NCBI GenBank assembly: GCA_031553435.1
Contig: JAVBLQ010000122.1
Coordinates: forward strand, 1 to 25,711
DNA from: JAVBLQ01 sp031553435
GTDB lineage: Bacteria > Bacteroidota > Bacteroidia > Bacteroidales > Azobacteroidaceae
DNA: 25,711 bases
Direction of reading: 5' to 3'
The position numbers were made by a program, and so were the translations under genes. How positions within the stretch are numbered: position 1 is the stretch's first letter; every line of letters starts with the position of its first letter. Shown in pieces: positions 16,132 to 23,790 of the stretch. The notes beneath the pieces are model-generated. The model had not been told where the DNA came from. It did no database searches and saw only the letters and a list, made by a program, of their open reading frames with translations.

Positions 16132-18345
16132 ATGCGACAGACTAATTATCAATTATTCGATTTTCTTGATTTCGATCCGGCATTGAATGAAGGAGATATA
16201 TTGTGGAGGGCTTGTACTCCAACTCATATTGAAGAGAAAAACAACGAAGTATTCATCTTCGTTCCTTTTCAAAAACAAAACAATTCCAATGAAATTACGC
16301 CGGATTTATCCATAAAACGTAAAAATTATGAGCTGCGAATCAAAGCATTCGGCAACAAGATTTTACGCGTTTCAATGGCCTTGGAAGGAAACATTCAGGA
16401 AGAATCTGAAATGTTATCTTTATCTTCTGATTTAAAAATCAATCCACTTACATTTGAAAAAAATGAAAAAGAATGGATTATAAAAGATACCAAAGGCACT
16501 AAAAAAGCAATCATCAATTTTGGTCAGCCGGAAACAGCCTGGTGGAGCGATTTACAACCAGGACCACAAGAAAGCATTGACATCCGTTTCTTTCCTGATG
16601 GTAAAAAGGAAATAAAAATTTCGACCTATGATATGTTCTCCCCCACCCGCCACGACGCTTTTGCACTGGCATTTGTGGAAAGAAACGGTAAGCCGCATCG
16701 AACAACCTGTTCTTTCCATGCCGATCCTGAAGAATGTTTTGTCGGAACAGGAGAACGCTTCGCGAAAATGGATTTATCCGGAAAAACGGTTCAATTACGT
16801 AATCAGGATGGACAAGGTGTTAATAATCGCAGAACATATAAAAACATTCCGTTTTACATGTCTACCAGCATGTACGGACAATTTACCCACACTACCTCAT
16901 TTGTTAAATTCTCATTGGCAGAACATTCTACACGCTCTGTTCAAACAATGGTTGAAGAACCAGTCATTGACTTTTTCCTCATTGGGGGAGATACATTTGA
17001 AGAGATACTTTATGGTTATCGTCAGTTAACAGGATTCCCATCTATGCCTCCATTATGGAGTTTTGGTGTATGGATGAGCCGCATGACCTATTTTTCTGCC
17101 GATGAAGTCAATGAAATCTGTGACCAACTACGCAAAGAAAATTATCCTTGCGACGTAATTCACTTAGACACAGGATGGTTCGAAACAGACTGGCTCTGTG
17201 AATGGAAATTCAATGAAAAACGTTTTCCAAATCCCGAAAAGTTCATTCACAATCTAAAAGAAAAAGGATTTCGCGTAAGTCTCTGGCAATTACCTTATAT
17301 CGCCTATGATGCAGAACAATATGAAGAAGCAAAAGCGAATAACTACATCAGTAAAAGTGAAAGAAAAATACAAGGTGCATCCAACTTCAGTGTGCAAGAT
17401 TATGCCGGAACCATAGATTTTACATATGATAAAGCAACAGAATGGTATAAAGGCTTGTTGAAAAAACTACTCGATATGGGAGTTGTTTGTATCAAAACTG
17501 ATTTTGGAGAAGACATCCATCTGGATGCAGCATATCATTCCATGAGTCCGGACAAACTACATAATCTATATCCTTTGCTTTATCAAAAAGCAGCTTACGA
17601 AATTACCAAAGATATCACTGGTTATGGAATTATCTGGGCCCGGGCAGGTTGGGCAGGATGTCAACGCTATCCATTACATTGGGGTGGAGATTCGGCATGC
17701 TCCTGGGATGGATTAGCCGGCTCATTGAAAGGAGGATTACATCTCGGACTTTCCGGATTCGGATTCTGGAGTCACGATGTTCCCGGATTTCATGGAGTTC
17801 CCAATTTTATGAACTCTGTATTACCGGATGATATTTACGTGCGCTGGACTCAATTCGGCGTATTTACATCTCATATCCGTTATCACGGTTCTCATAAGCG
17901 AGAACCCTGGCACTATCCGAATATTGCTCATATTATTAAAGATTGGTGGAAACTTCGATATAAATTAATTCCATATATTCTGGAGCAAAGTGAAAAAGCC
18001 ACAAAAACAGGTTATCCGGTTTTGCGCGCATTGATGATGCATCATCCTGAAGACAAAACTTGTCATCATATCGACGACCAATATTATTTCGGCGATAATA
18101 TACTTGTTGCTCCTGTGATGAATTCCGAAAACAAACGGGATATTTATTTGCCCGAAGGAAAATGGGTGCATTTCTTCACTAAAGAAATCTTTGAAGGAAA
18201 TCAATGGTTGAAAAATGTGGAAGTGCCCTTGGAAGAAATGCCGGTGTTTGTCAAATACGGCGCTTCCATCCCTATGTATCCTGAAGAAGTCAATTGTACT
18301 GACGAAATGAACTTAACAAAAACTATAAACATAATTTTTGAGTAG
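16132..18345 (+). CDS. GH31 alpha-xylosidase (YicI-type), cytoplasmic
   Basis: 737 residues with no signal peptide, so intracellular. The barrel carries IKTDFGED with nucleophile D457, and a stretch RAGWAGCQRYPLHWGGD with acid/base D520, followed by GLSGFGFWSHDVPGFHG; this is very close to the E. coli YicI pattern (D416, D482). Also seen: WSFGVWMSRMTY and DVIHLDTGWFETDWLCEW at the substrate pocket. N-terminal beta-sandwich (1-300) and C-terminal beta domains have normal length. YicI-type enzymes retain configuration and release alpha-linked xylose, here probably from an imported oligosaccharide. Being followed directly by methyltransferase genes, it may release a methylated xylose, for example the alpha-linked 2-O-methyl-xylose of rhamnogalacturonan II; that link is inference. 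Starts 30 bases after the mutarotase gene. Its stop codon lies in the left arm of repeat D. Confidence 0.92.
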   Translation: MRQTNYQLFDFLDFDPALNEGDILWRACTPTHIEEKNNEVFIFVPFQKQNNSNEITPDLSIKRKNYELRIKAFGNKILRVSMALEGNIQEESEMLSLSSDLKINPLTFEKNEKEWIIKDTKGTKKAIINFGQPETAWWSDLQPGPQESIDIRFFPDGKKEIKISTYDMFSPTRHDAFALAFVERNGKPHRTTCSFHADPEECFVGTGERFAKMDLSGKTVQLRNQDGQGVNNRRTYKNIPFYMSTSMYGQFTHTTSFVKFSLAEHSTRSVQTMVEEPVIDFFLIGGDTFEEILYGYRQLTGFPSMPPLWSFGVWMSRMTYFSADEVNEICDQLRKENYPCDVIHLDTGWFETDWLCEWKFNEKRFPNPEKFIHNLKEKGFRVSLWQLPYIAYDAEQYEEAKANNYISKSERKIQGASNFSVQDYAGTIDFTYDKATEWYKGLLKKLLDMGVVCIKTDFGEDIHLDAAYHSMSPDKLHNLYPLLYQKAAYEITKDITGYGIIWARAGWAGCQRYPLHWGGDSACSWDGLAGSLKGGLHLGLSGFGFWSHDVPGFHGVPNFMNSVLPDDIYVRWTQFGVFTSHIRYHGSHKREPWHYPNIAHIIKDWWKLRYKLIPYILEQSEKATKTGYPVLRALMMHHPEDKTCHHIDDQYYFGDNILVAPVMNSENKRDIYLPEGKWVHFFTKEIFEGNQWLKNVEVPLEEMPVFVKYGASIPMYPEEVNCTDEMNLTKTINIIFE

Positions 18346-18410
18346 ACAAGTAAAACAAGTTGATAAGTAAACCGACTCATCAAACTTGTTTACTCGTTTA
18401 CTCGTCTACT
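18341..18410. repeat. Octamer family D inverted repeat (GAGTAAAC/GTTTACTC)
   Basis: Left arm 18341-18371 and right arm 18381-18410 pair over nearly 30 bases with a short loop of about 9 bases. The right arm shows clean GTTTACTC units. The GH31 stop TAG (18343-18345) lies in the left arm, and the next ATG is 7 bases after the right arm. An A-run, not a T-run, follows. Confidence 0.9.
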
Positions 18411-18417
18411 AAAAAAT

Positions 18418-19482
18418 ATGGAAATGTGGAAATCAAATTTTGAAGAATCAAAAAAGCGCTACATGGACTGGTGGAACCAGAAAGGAATTGTCCTCACTAT
18501 GTGGGAACACCTAGATAAAGAAGGTGCTCCATACGCTAATATCCTCGAACCTGCAAAAGCAAAGGATCTGAATCAATTTTGGTTTGATCCGGAATGGAGA
18601 TCTGACTACTTAAATTATAAAATGTCAAAATACTCCTACAAAGCAGATATTCTTCCTGTTGCTAACACACAATTGGGGCCTGGCTCATTAGGTGCAATTC
18701 TGGGAGCTGAACTTGAAGGACGGGAAGATACTATCTGGATACGTGAAAATCTGGGCTTTGACGGAACAATTAATTTTGACGAAAAAAATAAATGGTGGCA
18801 ACTTCACCTGGATTTACTCCGTAAATGCAAAGAAAAAGCCAATGGTAATTATATGATCGGATGCCCCGATTTAGTAGAAGGTTTAGATGTATTAGCAAGT
18901 TTAAAAGGATCTGATAATGTATTAATGGATTTAATGATTGATCCTGATAATACTTTACAACAACTCCAAGGAATTAATAATGCGTATTTTAAAGTTTTCG
19001 ATCAGATTTATGATATCATCAATGAAGACGGAGAAATGGCTTTCTGTTATTTTTCAATTTGGGGGCCAGGCAAAGTTTCCAAACTACAATGTGATATCTC
19101 TATCATGATTTCGGAAGATGATTTCCGGACATTTGCTTTTCCTTTTTTACAAGAACAATGCAACAAGCTGGATTATACGCTTTACCATTTAGATGGTGTA
19201 GATGCCATTCGCCATTTAGATACCGTACTGGAATTAAAAAACCTGAATGCCGTACAATGGACTCCGGGAGTTGGACAGCCTCAGGGTGGAAGTCCTCAAT
19301 GGTATGATTTATACAAAAAAATATTGGCCGGAGGAAAATCCGTGATGGCCAACTGGGTCACATTAAATGAACTCCAACCTTTGCTTGACAATGTAGGAAA
19401 TCAAGGACTTAATATTCAAATGGACTTCAAATCTGAACATGAAATAGATGAAGCCCTTAAAATAATTTCTAGTTACGAGTGA
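18418..19482 (+). CDS. Divergent uroporphyrinogen decarboxylase-fold methyltransferase-like protein
   Basis: 354 residues, no signal peptide. The region GCPDLVEGLDVLASLKG, then LMDLMIDPDNTLQQL and a C-terminal barrel segment fit the URO-D superfamily, which includes heme-pathway decarboxylase and the corrinoid methyltransferases MtaA, MtbA and CmuA. Zinc-dependent members carry H-x-C and a later Cys. Here the matching place is YHLDG, H257-x-D259, and the C-terminal strand reads MANWVTLNE with no Cys, so the zinc site is not conserved. With a corrinoid protein, a zinc-bearing paralogue and an activator downstream, a sensible guess is that this protein is the substrate-side methyltransferase that moves a methyl group from a methoxylated compound to the corrinoid. 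Tryptophan-rich segments (DWWNQKG, NKWWQLH) could line a sugar site. The reaction is inferred from context only. Confidence 0.72.
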   Translation: MEMWKSNFEESKKRYMDWWNQKGIVLTMWEHLDKEGAPYANILEPAKAKDLNQFWFDPEWRSDYLNYKMSKYSYKADILPVANTQLGPGSLGAILGAELEGREDTIWIRENLGFDGTINFDEKNKWWQLHLDLLRKCKEKANGNYMIGCPDLVEGLDVLASLKGSDNVLMDLMIDPDNTLQQLQGINNAYFKVFDQIYDIINEDGEMAFCYFSIWGPGKVSKLQCDISIMISEDDFRTFAFPFLQEQCNKLDYTLYHLDGVDAIRHLDTVLELKNLNAVQWTPGVGQPQGGSPQWYDLYKKILAGGKSVMANWVTLNELQPLLDNVGNQGLNIQMDFKSEHEIDEALKIISSYE

Positions 19483-19556
19483 CAAGTTACAAGTTATAGA
19501 ACTCACCCTACTTCTGTAGCCTGTAACTTGTAACTTGTAACTCGTAACTGATAACT
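19470..19556. repeat. Heptamer family E inverted repeat (ACAAGTT/AACTTGT)
   Basis: Left arm 19470-19499 and right arm 19521-19556 pair over about 29 bases with roughly 21 bases of loop. The left arm encodes the last residues SYE and the stop TGA (19480-19482) of the previous gene. The next start is 11 bases after the right arm. Confidence 0.92.
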
Positions 19557-19567
19557 AAAAAACACAC

Positions 19568-21127
19568 ATGAAGAACCTAATCGAATTAACAACTTTAGAT
19601 CTCACGGTCATTATTATTTATGTCGTGATACTATTAGGAATTGCTTATTGGGCAAGTTTCCGAAAAAAAGACAAAGATGGCAACCTTTTTTTAGCCGATA
19701 AATCACTTGGATGGTTTGCTATCGGACTTACTATGTGGGGAACAAATGTCGGCCCATCAATGTTAATAGCCAATGCCAGCAGCGGATTTGAAAGCGGTAT
19801 TGTAGCCGGTAATTTTTCATGGTATGCATTTCCCTTTATTTGCTTGCTAGCTTTTGTATTTGCCCCTCGATACCTCGGAGCGCAAGTAATGACACTCCCT
19901 GAATATATGGGCAAACGCTTTGGTGACAATACGAGAAAATATATCGCATGGTACACCGTAATCACCATCCTGATTTCATGGTTGGGATTAACATTGTTTT
20001 GCGGAGGTGTATTTATGTCCCAAATACTAGATCTGCCATTATGGATGTGTATTATCATATTAGTTCTGGTTGCTGCTGCATTCACAATAGCTGGCGGACT
20101 GAAAGCCATAGCTTACACCAATGTATTTCAAATGTTATTATTGATAGGAGTTTCCATCCTGTTAGTAGTAATCGCTGTAAATAAAATCGGAGGGATCGAC
20201 AGAATAGTCGCAGAAGTACCTTCCCACTATTGGAATCTGGCACAGCCATTGAGCGATCCAAATTTTCCCTGGTTGGCAATATTGATTGGTTATCCGATCA
20301 TGGGTGTTTGGTTCTGGTGCACAGACCAGTCTATGGTACAATCTGTATTGGGTGCTAAATGTCTCAAAAACGGACAACTGGGAGCAAATTTCTGTGCATG
20401 GTTAAAACTCATTGACATTCCTTTGTTCATATTTCCCGGAGTCCTTTGTTTCCTATTAATACCAAACTTGTCCAACTCCACAGATGCATATTTACAACTA
20501 GTGGAAAAAGTATTGCCTCCCGGATTAATCGGATTAGTAATTGTTGTTATGATGGCAGCATTGATCAGTACTGTTGGATCGGCGCTCAATTCGTTAAGCA
20601 CAGTATTCACAATGGACATTTATGTAAAAAAATACAAACCCAATGCAACCAATAAGGAAATAACACGAATCGGGAGATACATTGTACTTATAGGATCTGT
20701 ACTATCTATATTTCTGGCTATTGGCATCACACAAATACAAGGGCTCAGCTTTTTCAACATATTTCAATCAGTATTAGGATTTATTGCACCTCCGATGTCA
20801 GCAGCCTTCCTTTTTGCTGTTTTCTGGAAAAAAACATCAACAAAAGCGATTAATTTGGTACTAACTGCCGGAACAGTTTTTAGTCTTGGAATTGGAATAT
20901 TATATTATTGCGGATATATACTTCAGGGATTACACTTTTTATATCTTTCATTTTTTATCTTTGTAGCTTTATGTTGTTTCATTCTCATTTACTCAATACT
21001 GGACAAAACAACTTCAAGCTCAACATTAGATTATAAGCCCATAAAAGTTTATAAAAATGTAAAAATAGCCTGGATTATATTAATTTTTGTAATGATCGGA
21101 TTGTATATGTATTTTAATGGACATTAA
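19568..21127 (+). CDS. Sodium:solute symporter (SSS family)
   Basis: 519 residues with about 13 to 14 hydrophobic segments, the usual SSS topology for an inner-membrane sodium-coupled transporter. Family marks are GGLKAIAYTNVFQML in the middle and the sodium-site helix ALISTVGSALNSLSTVFTMD at about 335-355. SSS carriers take up sugars, sugar acids, amino acids or vitamins; LADKSLGWFAIGLTMWGTNVG at the start resembles the sugar-carrying branch. Lying between the two URO-D-type genes, it probably brings in the compound that they demethylate. It replaces the usual MFS sugar carrier of Bacteroidetes glycan clusters. The substrate cannot be read from the sequence. Confidence 0.92.
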   Translation: MKNLIELTTLDLTVIIIYVVILLGIAYWASFRKKDKDGNLFLADKSLGWFAIGLTMWGTNVGPSMLIANASSGFESGIVAGNFSWYAFPFICLLAFVFAPRYLGAQVMTLPEYMGKRFGDNTRKYIAWYTVITILISWLGLTLFCGGVFMSQILDLPLWMCIIILVLVAAAFTIAGGLKAIAYTNVFQMLLLIGVSILLVVIAVNKIGGIDRIVAEVPSHYWNLAQPLSDPNFPWLAILIGYPIMGVWFWCTDQSMVQSVLGAKCLKNGQLGANFCAWLKLIDIPLFIFPGVLCFLLIPNLSNSTDAYLQLVEKVLPPGLIGLVIVVMMAALISTVGSALNSLSTVFTMDIYVKKYKPNATNKEITRIGRYIVLIGSVLSIFLAIGITQIQGLSFFNIFQSVLGFIAPPMSAAFLFAVFWKKTSTKAINLVLTAGTVFSLGIGILYYCGYILQGLHFLYLSFFIFVALCCFILIYSILDKTTSSSTLDYKPIKVYKNVKIAWIILIFVMIGLYMYFNGH

Positions 21128-21130
21128 TAA

Positions 21131-21182
21131 TGGTGAAAGGGAAATATGTTTCACATACGAAGTTTCACCTTTCACCTCTCAC
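21131..21182. repeat. Heptamer family F inverted repeat, short copy (GTGAAAG/CTTTCAC)
   Basis: A short left arm (21131-21141) and a longer right arm of TTTCACC units (21162-21182) pair over about 9 to 10 bases. It fills most of the 70-base gap between symporter and corrinoid protein genes. A clearer copy of the family is at 22929-23009. Confidence 0.7.
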
Positions 21183-21197
21183 TAAAAAGAACTAACG

Positions 21198-21863
21198 ATG
21201 AACCAACTTTTAGAAAAACTACTCGAATGTGTTGAATTTGGTAAAATAAACCAATCATCACCCTATCCCCCGCAAATGAAAGATATGCCGGGAGCAGACG
21301 AATACACAAAAGAAGCTCTGGAAAAAGGAGTCTCTCCTTCCGACATCATGAACCTGGCACTCATTGAAGCTATGAACAGGGTAGGACAAAAATTCTCTGA
21401 AAACAAGATTTTTGTTCCTCAAATGTTATTATCCGCTAAAGCGATGAGCACTTCAATGGTACATCTGAAACCCTATTTTCAAACCGGTGAAGTAAAACGA
21501 AAAGGAACCTTCATCATTGGAACTGTTTTCGGAGACTTACATGATATCGGGAAAAATCTTTTCGCAATGATGGTCGAAGGAGCCGGTTGGGAAGTGATTG
21601 ATCTCGGTATTGATGTCAAACCCGAACAATTTGCCGAAGCAATTAAAGAATATCCCAAATCCGTAGTAGGAATTTCCGCTCTTTTAACAACTACAATGAC
21701 CAACATGCAATCCGCAATTATGGCTATAAAAAAAGTAGATCCCAGCACTAAAATCATAGTTGGAGGAGCTCCTTTAAATGCTGAATTTGCAAAATCTATC
21801 GGTGCCGATGCCTACGGAAAAGATCCGCAGGAAGGCGTAAATTGGTTGGACACTTTAAATTAA
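21198..21863 (+). CDS. Corrinoid (cobalamin-binding) protein of a methyltransferase system
   Basis: 221 residues, cytoplasmic, the usual size of MtaC/MtbC/MttC-type corrinoid proteins. Residues 1-95 are the helical cap domain (EALEKGVSPSDIMNLALIEAMNRVGQKF, then FVPQMLLSAKAM). Residues 96-221 are the Rossmann-like B12 domain with D113-x-H115-x-x-G118 in GDLHDIGKN; H115 is the lower cobalt ligand. VGISALLTTTM and VGGAPLN complete the cobalamin site. It shuttles a methyl group: the substrate-side enzyme methylates Co(I), and the zinc methyltransferase moves it on. Neighbours on both sides supply those functions. Assignment is very safe; the partner substrate is unknown. Confidence 0.95.
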   Translation: MNQLLEKLLECVEFGKINQSSPYPPQMKDMPGADEYTKEALEKGVSPSDIMNLALIEAMNRVGQKFSENKIFVPQMLLSAKAMSTSMVHLKPYFQTGEVKRKGTFIIGTVFGDLHDIGKNLFAMMVEGAGWEVIDLGIDVKPEQFAEAIKEYPKSVVGISALLTTTMTNMQSAIMAIKKVDPSTKIIVGGAPLNAEFAKSIGADAYGKDPQEGVNWLDTLN

Positions 21864-21932
21864 TATGCCAATTATTCAATATACCAATGTGCTAATGAAA
21901 TGTGCACAATAATATTGGCAAATTGGCAAATT
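21862..21932. repeat. Octamer family A inverted repeat, second copy (TGCCAAT/ATTGGCA)
   Basis: Left part 21864-21896 with TATGCCAA and TACCAATGTGCT units; right part 21913-21931 with two ATTGGCAA units. Pairing is moderate, with mismatches. The stop TAA of the corrinoid gene touches its left edge, and the next ATG is 14 bases beyond. Confidence 0.75.
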
Positions 21933-21945
21933 AAAATTATTTTTT

Positions 21946-22929
21946 ATGAACCACTGGACAAAAAAAGTTTTAGAAAGCAACAAACGTCTTGCCATACCCA
22001 TCATGACCCATCCGGGAATCGAGGCGCTCGGCAAAACAGTTAAAGATGCTGTTACTGATGGAAATACACACTATGAAGCCATCAAATATTTAGCAGAAAA
22101 CTATGACACAGCCGCTTGTACCGTAATCATGGACTTAACAGTCGAAGCCGAAGCTTTTGGTGCGAAAGTGAAAATGCCGGATGATGAAGTGCCTTCCGTC
22201 ATCGGACGTTTAGTTTCCGGCGAAGCATCCGTTAATGCGCTCCAAATCCCCGACCTTACTCAGGGACGCATTCCGCAATATCTCCTGGCCAATAAATTAG
22301 CAGCAGAAAATATTAAAAGTAAACCGGTATTCTCAGGATGTATCGGCCCTTATTCACTAGCCGGCAGACTTTATGACATGTCGGAAATCATGATCGCTAT
22401 TTACATCGAACCGGATACCATTTTGAACTTATTATCAAAATGTACGCAATTCCTGATCAATTATTGTAAAGCCTTAAAAGCTACAGGAACAAATGGCGTA
22501 GTGATTGCTGAACCTGCTGCCGGATTGCTATCCAACGAAGATTGCATGGCTTATTCAACCATATTTGTCAAACAAATTGTGGAAGCCGTACAGGATGAAA
22601 AATTTACGGTAATCCTGCACAACTGCGGAAATACCGGCCAATGTACCCATGCAATGATTGAAAGTGGCGCCTATGCATTACATTTCGGTAATGCGATTGA
22701 CATGGAAGGTGTTCTAAAAGCTTGTCCTTCTGATATTATTGTTATGGGAAATTTGAGTCCCGTTGCTGTTTTCAAACAAGGAACTCCGGAAACTGTCAAA
22801 GCTGAAACATCCAAATTACTGGAACAAGGAAAGAATTACAAAAACTTCGTCATCTCCAGTGGTTGCGATATTCCGCCACACATTCCCGAAGAAAATATCA
22901 GAGCGTTCTTTGATATAATTCATTCATAG
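21946..22929 (+). CDS. MtaA/CmuA-like zinc-dependent corrinoid methyltransferase (URO-D family)
   Basis: 327 residues, cytoplasmic. It has the URO-D barrel with IPIMTHPGIEALG at the start, VFSGCIGPYSLAGRL, and the zinc site LHNCG, H225-x-C227, plus SSGCDIPP with C307, i.e. H-x-C-X79-C as in MtaA and related enzymes. Methanogen MtaA moves the methyl group from methyl-cobamide to coenzyme M. A Bacteroidetes cell is not expected to use coenzyme M, so the acceptor here may be tetrahydrofolate, homocysteine or another thiol; the sequence does not decide. It might alternatively be the substrate-side enzyme. It lies between corrinoid protein and activator genes, as in known three-component methyltransferase systems. 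Confidence 0.88.
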   Translation: MNHWTKKVLESNKRLAIPIMTHPGIEALGKTVKDAVTDGNTHYEAIKYLAENYDTAACTVIMDLTVEAEAFGAKVKMPDDEVPSVIGRLVSGEASVNALQIPDLTQGRIPQYLLANKLAAENIKSKPVFSGCIGPYSLAGRLYDMSEIMIAIYIEPDTILNLLSKCTQFLINYCKALKATGTNGVVIAEPAAGLLSNEDCMAYSTIFVKQIVEAVQDEKFTVILHNCGNTGQCTHAMIESGAYALHFGNAIDMEGVLKACPSDIIVMGNLSPVAVFKQGTPETVKAETSKLLEQGKNYKNFVISSGCDIPPHIPEENIRAFFDIIHS

Positions 22930-23009
22930 TGAAAGGTGAAAAGTGAAATCGCTTCGCTCCTTGTGAAACAAAGTGATTTTTCACCTTTCACCTTGCACCT
23001 TTCACCTTG
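22929..23009. repeat. Heptamer family F inverted repeat (GTGAAAG/CTTTCAC)
   Basis: Left arm 22929-22949 of GTGAAAG/GTGAAAA units and right arm 22976-23009 of TTTCACC units, pairing over about 21 bases with a loop of about 26. It begins at the last base of the stop codon and ends 4 bases before the next ATG. Confidence 0.9.
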
Positions 23010-23013
23010 AAAT

Positions 23014-23721
23014 ATGCAAGCACTCAACAATTTTCAGACATATCATTTTGACTTCGAAGAAGTTTGTCCCACAGACGAAGAAATAAAATCATTCCTGAAG
23101 TTCAATGATACGGACGAAAAACATCCTATTAATCAGTTTTTAAAAGAAATCTTTCCCGAAATAAGTTCCAACAAAAACATTTCGGGAGGCTACATTATTC
23201 GCAAAGCCGATTCAATTCACATCAAAGAAGGCATTATTGAGATCGGGAATACCAAGCTAAACACAGGCTCACAAATCTGCGGCTACATGAAAGAAGCTTC
23301 TTTTGTTGCGCTTTTTCTTTGTACCGCAGGAGAAACATTTACCCGGTTAACAAAAAAATTCAATGCCACAGGCGATCTTCTGGAAGCCTATCTCATTGAC
23401 TCAATCGGTTCGCTAACCGTAGAAAAAGCGATGGATAAGATCCATGAGGATCTCGAAAAAAAAATGGATGAAAAAGAATTTAAAATCAGTAACCGTTACA
23501 GTCCCGGTTATTGCAACTGGGCTTTAACAGGACAAAAATTATTGTTTGAATTAATCGACAAAAATCCTGTCCACATCTCTCTCAGCGACTCATGCCTGAT
23601 GACACCGATCAAATCCGTAAGCGGAATAATCGGCATCGGAAAAGATATAAAAAAGAGACCGTATGCTTGTCAAATTTGTCAAAATACACTGTGTATTTAT
23701 CGAAAAATAATTAAAAAGTGA
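23014..23721 (+). CDS. MetH-type reactivation domain protein for the corrinoid system
   Basis: 235 residues, cytoplasmic. The C-terminal two thirds match the activation domain of cobalamin-dependent methionine synthase (Met_synt_B12): RYSPGYCNW (161-169), then QKLLFEL and SLSDSCLMTPIKSVSGIIG. In MetH this domain binds S-adenosylmethionine and helps return inactive Co(II) to the methyl-Co form. As a stand-alone gene at the end of a corrinoid operon it most likely repairs the oxidised corrinoid protein. It carries an extra C-terminal cluster YACQICQNTLCIY, C219-x2-C222-x4-C227, that could hold a metal or iron-sulfur centre for electron input; this would replace the separate RACE ferredoxin of acetogens, which is absent here. 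It is the last gene on the + strand. Confidence 0.85.
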   Translation: MQALNNFQTYHFDFEEVCPTDEEIKSFLKFNDTDEKHPINQFLKEIFPEISSNKNISGGYIIRKADSIHIKEGIIEIGNTKLNTGSQICGYMKEASFVALFLCTAGETFTRLTKKFNATGDLLEAYLIDSIGSLTVEKAMDKIHEDLEKKMDEKEFKISNRYSPGYCNWALTGQKLLFELIDKNPVHISLSDSCLMTPIKSVSGIIGIGKDIKKRPYACQICQNTLCIYRKIIKK

Positions 23722-23790
23722 ATGGTGTATTTCAAGCTGTTGTTAGTATTCATAATTATAAAATTTTATTTTTCATCAAACTGGATTTTA

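Noticed and set aside
18341..18410. Intrinsic terminator at repeat D (and similarly E at 19470-19556 and F at 22929-23009)
   Set aside because: Stems are long and imperfect, AT-rich, and followed by A-rich sequence on the + strand instead of a T-run; genes on both sides are functionally linked.
23757..23775. Terminator at the convergent gap (ATAAAATTTTAT followed by T's)
   Set aside because: The palindrome is purely AT with no GC stem, too weak to call.
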